The position numbers and the translations under genes were made by a program. The notes under the pieces are model-generated. The model did no database searches. It was not told where the DNA came from and saw only the letters and a program-made list of their open reading frames with translations. Positions 34,679-43,893 of a stretch of 64,000 nt of DNA are shown in pieces; positions within the stretch are counted from its first letter, which is position 1, and each line of letters opens with the position of its first letter. Origin of the DNA: an uncultured Ruminococcus sp. (GTDB lineage: Bacteria; Bacillota; Clostridia; Oscillospirales; Acutalibacteraceae); contig CACYDP010000084.1 of assembly GCA_902773135.1 (NCBI GenBank), positions 1 to 64,000 on the forward strand, in the 5' to 3' direction.

Positions 34679-36346
34679 ATGAACAGTGATGCAATAAAAA
34701 AAGGACCGGGCTGTGCACCGCAGCGTTCACTCCTTCACGCACTCGGAATGACGGATGAAGAAATTCAGAAACCGCTTATCGGTATTGTAAGTTCCTATAA
34801 CGAGATTGTTCCGGGACATATGAATATTGATAAAATTGTTAATGCCGTGAAAACAGGTGTTGCGATGGCAGGAGGCAATCCTGTTGTATTTCCGGCGATT
34901 GCTGTATGCGATGGTATTGCAATGGGACATAAGGGTATGAAATATTCACTTGTTACCCGTGACCTGATTGCTGATTCGACCGAAGCAATGGCAACGGCTC
35001 ACGCTTTTGATGCTCTGGTAATGGTTCCGAACTGTGATAAAAATGTTCCCGGCTTGCTGATGGCTGCTGCCAGACTGAATATACCGACCATTTTTGTCAG
35101 CGGCGGACCGATGTTGGCAGGTCGTGTCAATCAGTGCAAGACAAGTCTTTCCAGTATGTTTGAGGCTGTCGGCTCTTATCGTTCGGGCAAGATCACGGAA
35201 GAAAAATTGTTGGAATATGAAAACAAAGCCTGTCCGTCCTGCGGCTCTTGTTCCGGTATGTATACAGCCAACTCTATGAACTGCCTTACGGAAGTACTCG
35301 GTATGGCACTCAGAGGAAACGGTACTATTCCTGCCGTTTATTCGGAAAGAATCCAGCTTGCTAAACACGCAGGTATGAAAATTATGGAACTTCTTGAAAA
35401 AGATATAAAACCTCGTGATATTATGACGGAAGATGCTTTCCGCAACGCTCTTACGATGGATATGGCACTTGGATGCAGTACCAACAGTATGCTGCACCTT
35501 CCCGCCATCGCACACGAATGCGGAATTGAACTCAATCTGGATATTGCAAATGAAATCAGCTCCCATACACCGAACTTGTGTCATCTGGCACCTGCCGGAC
35601 GTACTTATATCGAAGATCTTAACGAGGCAGGGGGCATTTATGCCGTAATGAATGAAATCAATAAACTTGGTCTTCTCAAAACAGATCTGATTACGGCAAC
35701 CGGCAAAACCATTGCCGAAAATATCAAGGGCATCGAAAATACCAATCCTGATGTTATCAGACCGGTTGAAAATCCGTACAGCAAAACGGGCGGTATTGCG
35801 GTGCTCAGAGGCAATCTTGCTCCCGACAGCTGTGTCGTGAAACGTTCTGCCGTAGCTCCCGAAATGCTGAAACATTCGGGTCCTGCTAAGGTTTACAACA
35901 GTGAAGAAGAAGCAATGGCAGCGATCAATAATGGTGAAATTGTGGATGGTGACGTTGTGGTTATCCGCTATGAAGGTCCCAAAGGCGGTCCGGGTATGCG
36001 TGAAATGCTGAATCCGACCTCCGCTATTATGGGCAGAGGACTTGGCAGTACCGTTGCTCTGATTACAGACGGACGTTTTTCAGGTGCTACCAGAGGTGCA
36101 GCAATTGGACACGTTTCTCCTGAAGCAGCTGTCGGAGGTCCGATCGCACTGATACAGGACGGGGACATCATTGATATTGACATCAACGCTAACACCATCG
36201 ATGTCAGACTCAGCCCCGAAGAATTGGAGAAAAGACGTGCACAGTGGACACCAAAAGAACCCAGTATCACAACAGGCTATCTGGCAAGATATGCATCACT
36301 CGTTACTTCGGGCAATCGTGGTGCGATTCTTGAAATCAAAAAATAA
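34679..36346 (+). CDS. ilvD: Dihydroxy-acid dehydratase
   Basis: The 555-residue iron-sulphur enzyme makes the 2-oxo acid precursors of valine, isoleucine and leucine. Cluster ligands are in NCDKNVPG (Cys119) and [13 protein letters not shown] (Cys191), and AMGHKGM binds the metal. Other ilv/leu genes are not nearby. It has a strong promoter of its own. Confidence 0.96.
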   Translation: MNSDAIKKGPGCAPQRSLLHALGMTDEEIQKPLIGIVSSYNEIVPGHMNIDKIVNAVKTGVAMAGGNPVVFPAIAVCDGIAMGHKGMKYSLVTRDLIADSTEAMATAHAFDALVMVPNCDKNVPGLLMAAARLNIPTIFVSGGPMLAGRVNQCKTSLSSMFEAVGSYRSGKITEEKLLEYENKACPSCGSCSGMYTANSMNCLTEVLGMALRGNGTIPAVYSERIQLAKHAGMKIMELLEKDIKPRDIMTEDAFRNALTMDMALGCSTNSMLHLPAIAHECGIELNLDIANEISSHTPNLCHLAPAGRTYIEDLNEAGGIYAVMNEINKLGLLKTDLITATGKTIAENIKGIENTNPDVIRPVENPYSKTGGIAVLRGNLAPDSCVVKRSAVAPEMLKHSGPAKVYNSEEEAMAAINNGEIVDGDVVVIRYEGPKGGPGMREMLNPTSAIMGRGLGSTVALITDGRFSGATRGAAIGHVSPEAAVGGPIALIQDGDIIDIDINANTIDVRLSPEELEKRRAQWTPKEPSITTGYLARYASLVTSGNRGAILEIKK

Positions 36347-36421
36347 ACACAGACACCTGTGAGTCAAATATCAAACGGCGTGCTGATAAGTACGGTCGGA
36401 AAAATTTCGGAGGAAACAACC

Positions 36422-37285
36422 ATGCGTGAAGCACAATGGACAGATTATGAACTGATAGATTGTTCTGACGGTGAACGGCTGGAACGTTGGGGAGATATTG
36501 TGCTGATACGTCCCGACCCCCAGATTATATGGAAAACACCCAAAAAAAATCCCCTGTGGAAACAGGCACACGCACGTTACAGCCGTTCATCGAGCGGCGG
36601 GGGTGCGTGGCAGTATTATCAAAAAGTGCCGCAGCAGTGGAAAATCAACTATAAGGATATGACTTTCGGCATCAAGCCGATGGGATTCAAACATACGGGA
36701 GTGTTTCCCGAGCAGGCGGTAAACTGGGATTTTGCCGCAGAAAAAATCAAAAATGCAGGCAGACCTGTTAAGGTGCTCAATATGTTTGCCTATACAGGAG
36801 CGGCAACGCTGGCTTGTCTGAATGCAGGTGCATCGGTATGTCACGTTGATGCATCAAAAGGAATGGTTCAGTGGGCAAAGGAAAATGCCCGGCTGAGCCG
36901 TTTGGACGACAAGCCGGTGCGTTGGCTGGTTGATGATTGTGTCAAGTTTGTTCAGCGTGAACATCGCAGAGGAAATAAGTATGACGGAATCATTATGGAT
37001 CCTCCGTCTTATGGCAGGGGGCCGGGCGGAGAAGTATGGAAATTGGAAGAACAGCTTTTCTCACTTGTGGAACTTTGTGTTCCGATATTGTCGGACAATG
37101 CACTATTCTTTATACTGAATTCCTATACGACGGGACTTTCGCCGTCTGTAATGGAATATCTTTTGGGAGTAATGCTCAAAAAACGTTTCGGAGGAAAAAT
37201 ATCCAGTTCCGAAATCGGACTTCACGTAACGCAGAGCGGTTTGACACTTCCCTGCGGAAGTACGGCTATATGGCAGTCGGAATAA
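36422..37285 (+). CDS. Class I SAM-dependent rRNA methyltransferase, RlmI-like
   Basis: The ATG at 36422 has GGAGG upstream; a GTG at 36359 lacks a site. The product has 287 residues. It has an N-terminal RNA-binding part, the SAM motif LNMFAYTGAATLACLNAGA and catalytic DPPSYGRG. The family methylates rRNA; the exact base is unknown. It ends 28 bases before ecfA1. Confidence 0.85.
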   Translation: MREAQWTDYELIDCSDGERLERWGDIVLIRPDPQIIWKTPKKNPLWKQAHARYSRSSSGGGAWQYYQKVPQQWKINYKDMTFGIKPMGFKHTGVFPEQAVNWDFAAEKIKNAGRPVKVLNMFAYTGAATLACLNAGASVCHVDASKGMVQWAKENARLSRLDDKPVRWLVDDCVKFVQREHRRGNKYDGIIMDPPSYGRGPGGEVWKLEEQLFSLVELCVPILSDNALFFILNSYTTGLSPSVMEYLLGVMLKKRFGGKISSSEIGLHVTQSGLTLPCGSTAIWQSE

Positions 37286-37313
37286 TAAGGAATGATGACG
37301 GAGTAATAACCGA

Positions 37314-38165
37314 ATGAAAAATTTTATCGAAGTCAGAAACGTATTTTTCAAGTACGGTGAGAGCGAAGAGTCTTCCGAAGAAAAATATGTGCTTGACGGT
37401 ATTAATCTTAACATACATAAGGGTGAATTTGTCGCTGCAGTAGGTCATAACGGCTCGGGAAAATCTACCCTTGCAAAGCATTTTAATTCGATCTATCTTC
37501 CTACAACGGGAGATGTCTATGTTGACGGAATCAATACAAAGGACGATGAACGTCTTTTTGACATAAGAAAAAAAGTCGGACTGGTACTGCAAAATCCCGA
37601 CAATCAGATCGTGGCAGGAATCGTGGAAGATGATGTCGCTTTCGGCTGCGAAAATCTCGGTATTGCCCCCAGAGAAATTCGGGAACGTGTATATAATGCA
37701 CTGGAAGCAGTGGGAATGTACGAGTACAGAAAACATTCCCCTGAAAAACTCTCGGGCGGGCAAAAACAGCGTGTTGCGATAGCCGGGATCATTGCGATGG
37801 AACCTGAGTGTATCGTGCTGGATGAACCGACTGCGATGCTTGACCCTCAGGGTAGGCAAGAAGTCATTTCCACCGTGATGAAACTCAATCGTGAACTCGG
37901 CATAACGGTGATATTGATTACTCATTATATGGAAGAAGCGGTTTTAGCCGATAGGGTGGTAATGCTCAATTCGGGAAAAATCATTCTGGAAGGTACGCCG
38001 AAAGAAGTTTTTTCACAGGTGGAATTGCTGAAAAAACACCGTCTGGACGTACCGCAAGCAACAGAACTGATTTATCAGCTCAGAGGCTGCGGCTATGATT
38101 TGCCGCCGACTGTGCTGAATGAGGAAGAATGTGTTGACGCACTGATGCAAATATTAAAGAAATAG
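37314..38165 (+). CDS. ecfA1: Energy-coupling factor transporter ATPase 1
   Basis: The 283-residue ABC ATPase has Walker A GHNGSGKST (44-52), LSGGQKQR and LDEPTAMLD. With EcfA2 and EcfT it powers group II ECF importers that share S components for different vitamins. No S component is adjacent. Its stop overlaps a GTG before ecfA2. Confidence 0.95.
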   Translation: MKNFIEVRNVFFKYGESEESSEEKYVLDGINLNIHKGEFVAAVGHNGSGKSTLAKHFNSIYLPTTGDVYVDGINTKDDERLFDIRKKVGLVLQNPDNQIVAGIVEDDVAFGCENLGIAPREIRERVYNALEAVGMYEYRKHSPEKLSGGQKQRVAIAGIIAMEPECIVLDEPTAMLDPQGRQEVISTVMKLNRELGITVILITHYMEEAVLADRVVMLNSGKIILEGTPKEVFSQVELLKKHRLDVPQATELIYQLRGCGYDLPPTVLNEEECVDALMQILKK

Positions 38166-38188
38166 TGCGTGATAAGGAGAGAAAAATT

Positions 38189-39040
38189 GTGTCTGTGATC
38201 AAAGCTCAAAATTTGACACTGGTCTACGGAAAGGGTACTTCATTTCAGAAAACTGCTCTTTCAAACGTTAATTTTGAAATTGAACAGGGAGAATTTGTAG
38301 GGCTGATCGGTCATACAGGCTCCGGAAAATCGACACTGGTTCAGCTTTTGAACGGTCTTTTGAAACCGACTGAGGGAACGGTATATCTCAATGGAAAAAA
38401 TATCTGGGAAGAACCGAAAAAAATTCGTGAGGTGCGTTTTAAAGCAGGAATGGTCTTTCAGTATCCTGAATATCAGCTTTTTGAAGAAACCGTATACAAA
38501 GATATAGCGTATGGACCGAAAAATATGGGTCTGTCCGAAGACGAAACAGACAAAAGAGTACGCAGTGCGGCAGAATTTGTCGGACTGAAAAGAGAACTGC
38601 TCTATAAATCACCCTTTGACCTTTCGGGAGGCGAAAAACGCCGTGCCGCCATTGCAGGCGTGATTGCAATGGATCCCGATGTATTGATACTTGATGAACC
38701 GACAGCAGGTCTTGACCCTCTGGGCAGAGATGTGCTGCTATCGCAGATACAGAATTATCATAAAACAAGAAAAAATACAATCATCTTTGTTTCTCACAGT
38801 ATGGAAGATATTGCAAGAATTTCGGACAGAATACTTGTGATGAACCATGGCGAGAAACTGTTGTTTGATACAACGCAAAATGTCTTTGCAAAAGCAGAGG
38901 AATTGGAAAAAGTCGGACTTCGTATCCCTCAGATCACCAAAATAATGCGTATGCTCAAAAAAAGAGGAATCAATGTCAATACTAATATACTGACCATTGA
39001 GCAGGCATTTAATGAAATTATTAACTATCTGGGAACATAA
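38189..39040 (+). CDS. ecfA2: Energy-coupling factor transporter ATPase 2
   Basis: I start at the GTG at 38189, eight bases after AAGGAGA; earlier in-frame GTG at 38165 overlaps the ecfA1 stop. It has 283 residues with Walker A GHTGSGKST (41-49), LSGGEKRR and LDEPTAGLDP. The second ATPase of the ECF complex; ATPase domains differ so the complex is a heterodimer. Confidence 0.94.
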   Translation: MSVIKAQNLTLVYGKGTSFQKTALSNVNFEIEQGEFVGLIGHTGSGKSTLVQLLNGLLKPTEGTVYLNGKNIWEEPKKIREVRFKAGMVFQYPEYQLFEETVYKDIAYGPKNMGLSEDETDKRVRSAAEFVGLKRELLYKSPFDLSGGEKRRAAIAGVIAMDPDVLILDEPTAGLDPLGRDVLLSQIQNYHKTRKNTIIFVSHSMEDIARISDRILVMNHGEKLLFDTTQNVFAKAEELEKVGLRIPQITKIMRMLKKRGINVNTNILTIEQAFNEIINYLGT

Positions 39041-39060
39041 CAAAAGAAAGGGGAAGTTAA

Positions 39061-39876
39061 ATGGTAAGAGATGTGACGCTCGGACAATTTATGCCGGGAC
39101 ATTCCTTGATACACAAGCTTGATGCCAGATCAAAAATCCTTCTTTTGATTGCATATATTGTTTTTATCTTTTTGTCAGAAAATTATTTTTCGTTGGCTTT
39201 GATCACAGTTGCTTCATTGGCAGTGATACTGCTGACGAAAATCAATTTTAAATTTTATTTGAAAAGCCTGAAAGTGATTTTGTTTGTGATTGTTTTTACC
39301 GGAATACTGAATATTTTTTACGGCTCGGGGACAGTTCTTTATGAATGGGGATTTATCACTATCACTGAAGGCGGCATCAATAATGCCATCTTTGTCATTA
39401 TCAGAATTGCGGTATTGGTGATGATCAGTTCGGTACTGACGTTTACCACTTCACCGTCCGATTTGACCGATGCCATTGAAAAATTGTTGAAACCTCTGTC
39501 GGTATTTCATATCAAGGTGCACGAAATCGCCATGATGATGACGATTGCATTGCGGTTTATCCCTGTATTTCTGGAAGAAACCGATAAAATTATGAATGCA
39601 CAAAAAGCAAGAGGGGCAGATTTTGAAAGCGGCAATGTTTTCCAGAGAATCAAGGCACTGATTCCGGTGCTCATTCCACTTTTCGTATCCTCTTTCAGAT
39701 GTGCCAATGACCTCGCAACTGCGATGGAATGCCGCTGCTACAACGGCGGAAACAATCGGACAAGAATGAAAGTGATGAAATTTTCTCTTGCTGATCTTTT
39801 TGGTCTGATGTTTTCCCTGCTTGTTTTTGCGGGAGTGATTTTGTTGAATTTATATTTGCCGGCAGTGGTAAGATAG
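39061..39876 (+). CDS. ecfT: Energy-coupling factor transmembrane protein EcfT
   Basis: The 271-residue protein has five to six hydrophobic segments and the cytosolic coupling motifs ARG in AQKARGADF and the second Ala-Arg-type helix (AMECRCY). These connect the two ATPases to the substrate-binding S component. It follows ecfA2 by 20 bases. Confidence 0.95.
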   Translation: MVRDVTLGQFMPGHSLIHKLDARSKILLLIAYIVFIFLSENYFSLALITVASLAVILLTKINFKFYLKSLKVILFVIVFTGILNIFYGSGTVLYEWGFITITEGGINNAIFVIIRIAVLVMISSVLTFTTSPSDLTDAIEKLLKPLSVFHIKVHEIAMMMTIALRFIPVFLEETDKIMNAQKARGADFESGNVFQRIKALIPVLIPLFVSSFRCANDLATAMECRCYNGGNNRTRMKVMKFSLADLFGLMFSLLVFAGVILLNLYLPAVVR

Positions 39877-39884
39877 GACAGTTT

Positions 39885-40631
39885 ATGAGAAATTTACTTG
39901 TTACAATGGCATATGACGGAAAACATTTTCACGGCTGGCAGATACAGGATAATGCGATCAGCGTGCAGGAAGTGTTTCAGAATGCTTTAAAAAAAGTGAT
40001 AGGAACGGTACCCGATATAAAAGGATGCAGCAGAACGGATTCTGGTGTACACGCCAATATGTACTGTGTCAGCTTTAAGACTGACCATACCATTCCCTGT
40101 GAACGTCTTACGGCGGCATTGAACCGTTTTTTACCTCCGAGTGCGGCAGTAATGAAAGTGGAAGAAAAACCGGAAGACTTTCACGCAAGGTATGACTGTA
40201 AAGGCAAAGAATATATTTATCGGATATGGAATAATGAGATCAGAAATCCCTTTATGGACGGATATGTACTTCATTATTGGTACAAAATTGATGAACAAAA
40301 ACTTGATCGGGCGGCAAAACATTTTCTTGGCAGACACGATTTTACATCTTTTTGTACCGTGGATAAACATCGCAGAAAAGGCGATTTTCACCGCACTGTC
40401 AAAAATATTGCCGTTACACGTGACGGTGATATGGTGACGATTCGTATAGAAGCGGACGGTTTTTTGTACAATATGGTCCGTATTATAGTGGGAACGCTGT
40501 TGTCGGTCGCACAAGGCAAAACAGAACCCGAAGACATTGATGTGATACTGTCTGCTCTTGACCGCTCAAAGGCAGGACCGACAGCACCGCCGCAGGGCTT
40601 GTACCTGAATAAAGTAATATACGGTCCTTGA
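39885..40631 (+). CDS. truA: tRNA pseudouridine(38-40) synthase
   Basis: The 248-residue enzyme has the catalytic Asp52 in GCSRTDSGVHA, plus YDCKGKEYIYRI and FLYNMVRIIVGTL. It makes pseudouridine in the tRNA anticodon arm. The ecfA1-A2-T-truA order is common in Firmicutes. A hairpin follows its stop. Confidence 0.96.
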   Translation: MRNLLVTMAYDGKHFHGWQIQDNAISVQEVFQNALKKVIGTVPDIKGCSRTDSGVHANMYCVSFKTDHTIPCERLTAALNRFLPPSAAVMKVEEKPEDFHARYDCKGKEYIYRIWNNEIRNPFMDGYVLHYWYKIDEQKLDRAAKHFLGRHDFTSFCTVDKHRRKGDFHRTVKNIAVTRDGDMVTIRIEADGFLYNMVRIIVGTLLSVAQGKTEPEDIDVILSALDRSKAGPTAPPQGLYLNKVIYGP

Positions 40632-40662
40632 TACGGTTTTATTTCTCAAAAATAAAACCGTA
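40632..40662 (+). terminator. Hairpin after truA
   Basis: TACGGTTTTATTT and AAATAAAACCGTA pair perfectly. There is no clear T-run afterwards (CAAAATTTG), so termination is likely but not certain. Confidence 0.5.
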
Positions 40663-40679
40663 CAAAATTTGAGGAAAGA

Positions 40680-41954
40680 ATGTTTGGGAAAGGAAAAGTC
40701 AGAATGAAAAAGCATAAAGGACGCTATCAGAATCCGAACAGCAAAAACATTAACCGTAAATATATGAGTTATGAAGATGTCCCTTTGAAAGAATACAGAG
40801 ATAATGATCCGATTCCGAAAAATCTGACAAGAAAATTTTTAAAAATATTTTTGATTTTGTTTTTATCTGTGATGTTGGTGATTGCACTGATGAATATTGA
40901 TAATCTGACACCTGATAATATTTCACATTGGTTTCAATATGATTTTCTCGGCAAAACCGAGGGCAACGGCTATCCGATCGATTTTTCGGGAACAACGGTG
41001 AATACACAGAATTTTGATCTGATTGACGGTGTGCCGGTATATTGCAGTGATACGTCCATTACGGTTCTGAATTCTAATGCGGGGGAATATCAGTCGGGAC
41101 AGCATTCTTTTGCTAACCCGCTTATGAGTACCAATGCAGGTTATGCCATTATCTATAATTCGGAAGCAACAGGATTTAAAATTATCAGCCGTGATAAAAC
41201 GATTTATGCGGGTTCTGCCGATGATAAAATTTTTTCGGCAGACATTTCACCAAACGGTACCTATGCTATATTAACGCAGGGAGATGATTATTTATCAAAA
41301 CTGACGGTTTACAGAAAAGATCATCTTGAAAAATATACCTATGCCTTTGCGGACTATTATGTCAACAGAGTATCTTTGAACAAAGAAGGTACCCGTGCGG
41401 TTTTGTCGGGTGTTTCGGCAAAAAACGGAGGATTGACTTCCGTGATATATATTCTTGATTTTGGGCAAAATAAATTTTTTCAAAGACATACGTATAATGA
41501 TTCGTATATTTACGATGTTAAATATCTTGATAACGGAAATGTTATCGCCGCCGGTGAAAAATACGGTTATTATATTGATGTGGAGAATGACAAGGAATCG
41601 AAGTTCAGCTATGATTCCAAAACGCTGACATCTTATACACTGAGCAGAAGCTATGGTATGCTGCTTTCACTGTCCAACAGTCCCGATGGAAGAAACTGTG
41701 ATATTATGATGATCAATGCGGACGGAAACAAAAATGTTGAAATATCCACCGGTATGCAGGTATTATCGCTGGATTACAGAAACGAAAGAATTGTTTCACT
41801 TTTTTCGTCATCGGCAACGATTTATGATCTTAACGGAAAAGTGATTTCCAACATTGACAGTTCCGTTGATGCAAGAAAAGTCAGGTTTTCCTCCGATCGT
41901 ACAGTATATGTACTCGGAAAAAGCAGAATATTCAAATATGACTTTAATAAATAA
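40680..41954 (+). CDS. Membrane-anchored propeller-like protein (DUF5711-like)
   Basis: The 424-residue protein has a basic cytosolic N-terminus of about 55 residues, one membrane segment (about 57-77), and a long extracellular beta-rich part with repeats of about 40-45 residues containing SxDGxxAxL-like and short D/N-rich turns, as in beta-propellers. It resembles the DUF5711 family of Ruminococcaceae. The start at 40680 (GAGGAAAG) or the ATG at 40704 (AAAGGAA) is possible. Its role is unknown. It ends at a strong bidirectional terminator. Confidence 0.75.
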   Translation: MFGKGKVRMKKHKGRYQNPNSKNINRKYMSYEDVPLKEYRDNDPIPKNLTRKFLKIFLILFLSVMLVIALMNIDNLTPDNISHWFQYDFLGKTEGNGYPIDFSGTTVNTQNFDLIDGVPVYCSDTSITVLNSNAGEYQSGQHSFANPLMSTNAGYAIIYNSEATGFKIISRDKTIYAGSADDKIFSADISPNGTYAILTQGDDYLSKLTVYRKDHLEKYTYAFADYYVNRVSLNKEGTRAVLSGVSAKNGGLTSVIYILDFGQNKFFQRHTYNDSYIYDVKYLDNGNVIAAGEKYGYYIDVENDKESKFSYDSKTLTSYTLSRSYGMLLSLSNSPDGRNCDIMMINADGNKNVEISTGMQVLSLDYRNERIVSLFSSSATIYDLNGKVISNIDSSVDARKVRFSSDRTVYVLGKSRIFKYDFNK

Positions 41955-41960
41955 GCAATA

Positions 41961-42002
41961 AAAATTGCAGCAGATGGATGATTTCATCTGCTGCAATTTT
42001 TT
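41961..42002. terminator. Bidirectional terminator between the propeller-like gene and htpG
   Basis: A perfect 16-bp stem (41961-41976 with 41985-42000) has T-rich 3' arms on both strands and lies between convergent genes. Confidence 0.88.
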
Positions 42003-42012
42003 GCTGATTTAC

Positions 42013-43815
42013 TTAGATCAATTCCATTACCTTAACGCTTCTGGTCACGAAACCGTCCAGTTCATCTGCTGTCAGTTTTCTTTGACTAATAAGAGCAAGG
42101 TCATAAATATGCTGGCAAACGAGATCACGTTTATCTTCCTCAAGAGAAGGAATCTTCTTAACGATTTCATTGTCTGTGTTAATGATCAGTGTTTCACCCA
42201 CTTTTGAAGCAGTACCAAACATATTTCCATAAATCCTGTTGATGTCGCTCATACGTCTTTCATACTCATTCAGAGTGATGACAGCGGGTGTATCGGCAGT
42301 TTTCAGAGCCTGTGCGGTAATTTTGAGATTTTCTTCTTTGAGAGCTTTGGTGAAAATTTCGATAATGTCACTGTGATCGCCGTCTTTGGTCTGGTCGGAT
42401 TTCAGAGCATCGCCAATTTCCGAATCGATACGTGCAAACTTCGTTTCGCTTTCTTTATATTCGAGGAAGCTGACAAAATGTGTATCGATATTATGTTCAA
42501 GGATAATGGCATCCAGATCATTGTCTTTAAACATCTTCACATACTGTGCCTGAACATCCATACTTGAAACATAATAAACCTTATCATTCTGCTTGGGGAG
42601 TTCTGAGAAAGTTTTAAATTCATTGTTAATGGTTTTATACAGGATAATATCTTTGATTTTATCATAGAATTTTTCGTCTTTGATGCAGCCGAATTTGATA
42701 AAGGGTGAAATATCGTCCCAGTAACTTTCATAACTCTTGCGTTCATTTTTAAAGACGGAGATCAGTTTATCGGCAACTTTCTTGGTAATGTGTTTTGAAA
42801 TTTTTGCTACTTCGCCGTCATTCTGGAGAAATGATCTGGAAACATTCAAAGGAAGGTCAGGACAGTCGATAACACCTTTGAGCAGCATGAGAAATTCGGG
42901 AACGACTTCTTTAATGTTGTCCGCAATATAAACCTGATTGGAGAAAAGTTTGATTTCACCGGGCATTACCTGTAATTTATCTGTCTGCTTGGGAAAATAA
43001 AGAATACCTTTCAGCCTGAACGGATAATCAACATTCAGATGAATCCAGAAGAGAGGAAGATTCATATCGGTGAAAGTTTCTCTGTAAAAATCTTCATATT
43101 CTTCGGTAGTACAGTCTTTCGGAGCTTTCAGCCAGAGGGGAGAGATGTTGTTGATGGGCTTTTCTTCCTCGTCTTTTTTCTCTGCACCGGATACCGAAAG
43201 ATAAATTTCTACGGGCATGAAATGACAATATTTTTTGAGAACTGAACGCAGTTTGTATTCATCGAGGAATTCTTTTCCGTCGTCAGATATATGCATAATG
43301 ACAGAGGTACCTTTTTCGGTACGGCTGCCGTCAGATATTTCATAGGTGTGGCTGCCGTCGCTTTCCCAATGTACCGGTGCAGCATCTTTCTGATAAGAAA
43401 GGCTTTCTATTTCAACGGTTTCAGATACCATATAAGCCGAATAGAATCCCAGACCGAAATGACCGATGATTCCGGAATCGGCATCAGATTTATCTTTATA
43501 TTTCTCAATGAATTCCTGAGCACCCGAAAAAGCGATTTGTGTAATATATTTTTCCACTTCTTCGTCCGTCATACCAATGCCGTTATCCGATACGGTAAGT
43601 GTTTTGGCTTCCTTGTCAAGTATAATATCAATTCTCGGCTTAATTCCGTCATCTTCGGCTTCACCGATCGAGCACAGGCTCTGATACTTTCTGACAGCAT
43701 CACAGCTGTTGGCAACGATTTCTCTGAGAAAGATATCTTTGTCAGAGTAAAGCCATTTTTTGATGATCGGAAATAAATTTTCCGAATCTACTTTAATTTG
43801 TCCTTCACGTTTCAT
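42013..43815 (-). CDS. htpG: Hsp90-family chaperone HtpG
   Basis: The 600-residue protein has the GHKL ATPase motifs EIVANSCDA, SDNGIGM, and GHFGLGFYSAYM, then the middle domain with NVSRSFLQ, and a C-terminal dimer domain. GGAGG precedes the ATG. It is shorter than the E. coli protein (about 624). It folds or holds client proteins under stress. It is the last minus-strand gene before the bidirectional terminator. Confidence 0.95.
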   Translation of the reverse strand: MKREGQIKVDSENLFPIIKKWLYSDKDIFLREIVANSCDAVRKYQSLCSIGEAEDDGIKPRIDIILDKEAKTLTVSDNGIGMTDEEVEKYITQIAFSGAQEFIEKYKDKSDADSGIIGHFGLGFYSAYMVSETVEIESLSYQKDAAPVHWESDGSHTYEISDGSRTEKGTSVIMHISDDGKEFLDEYKLRSVLKKYCHFMPVEIYLSVSGAEKKDEEEKPINNISPLWLKAPKDCTTEEYEDFYRETFTDMNLPLFWIHLNVDYPFRLKGILYFPKQTDKLQVMPGEIKLFSNQVYIADNIKEVVPEFLMLLKGVIDCPDLPLNVSRSFLQNDGEVAKISKHITKKVADKLISVFKNERKSYESYWDDISPFIKFGCIKDEKFYDKIKDIILYKTINNEFKTFSELPKQNDKVYYVSSMDVQAQYVKMFKDNDLDAIILEHNIDTHFVSFLEYKESETKFARIDSEIGDALKSDQTKDGDHSDIIEIFTKALKEENLKITAQALKTADTPAVITLNEYERRMSDINRIYGNMFGTASKVGETLIINTDNEIVKKIPSLEEDKRDLVCQHIYDLALISQRKLTADELDGFVTRSVKVMELI

Positions 43816-43846
43816 TTTAAAAACCTCCGTTTTATAAAATATTGAT

Positions 43847-43881
43847 ACCGGTTTTGTCTGATTCGACAGACAAAACCAGTA
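43847..43881. terminator. Hairpin between ftsK and htpG
   Basis: GGTTTTGTCTG and CAGACAAAACC form a stem, with extra pairing outside through single mismatches. T-run after it is weak on the minus strand. It may slow ftsK transcripts before htpG. Confidence 0.45.
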
Positions 43882-43893
43882 TAGATGACGCTG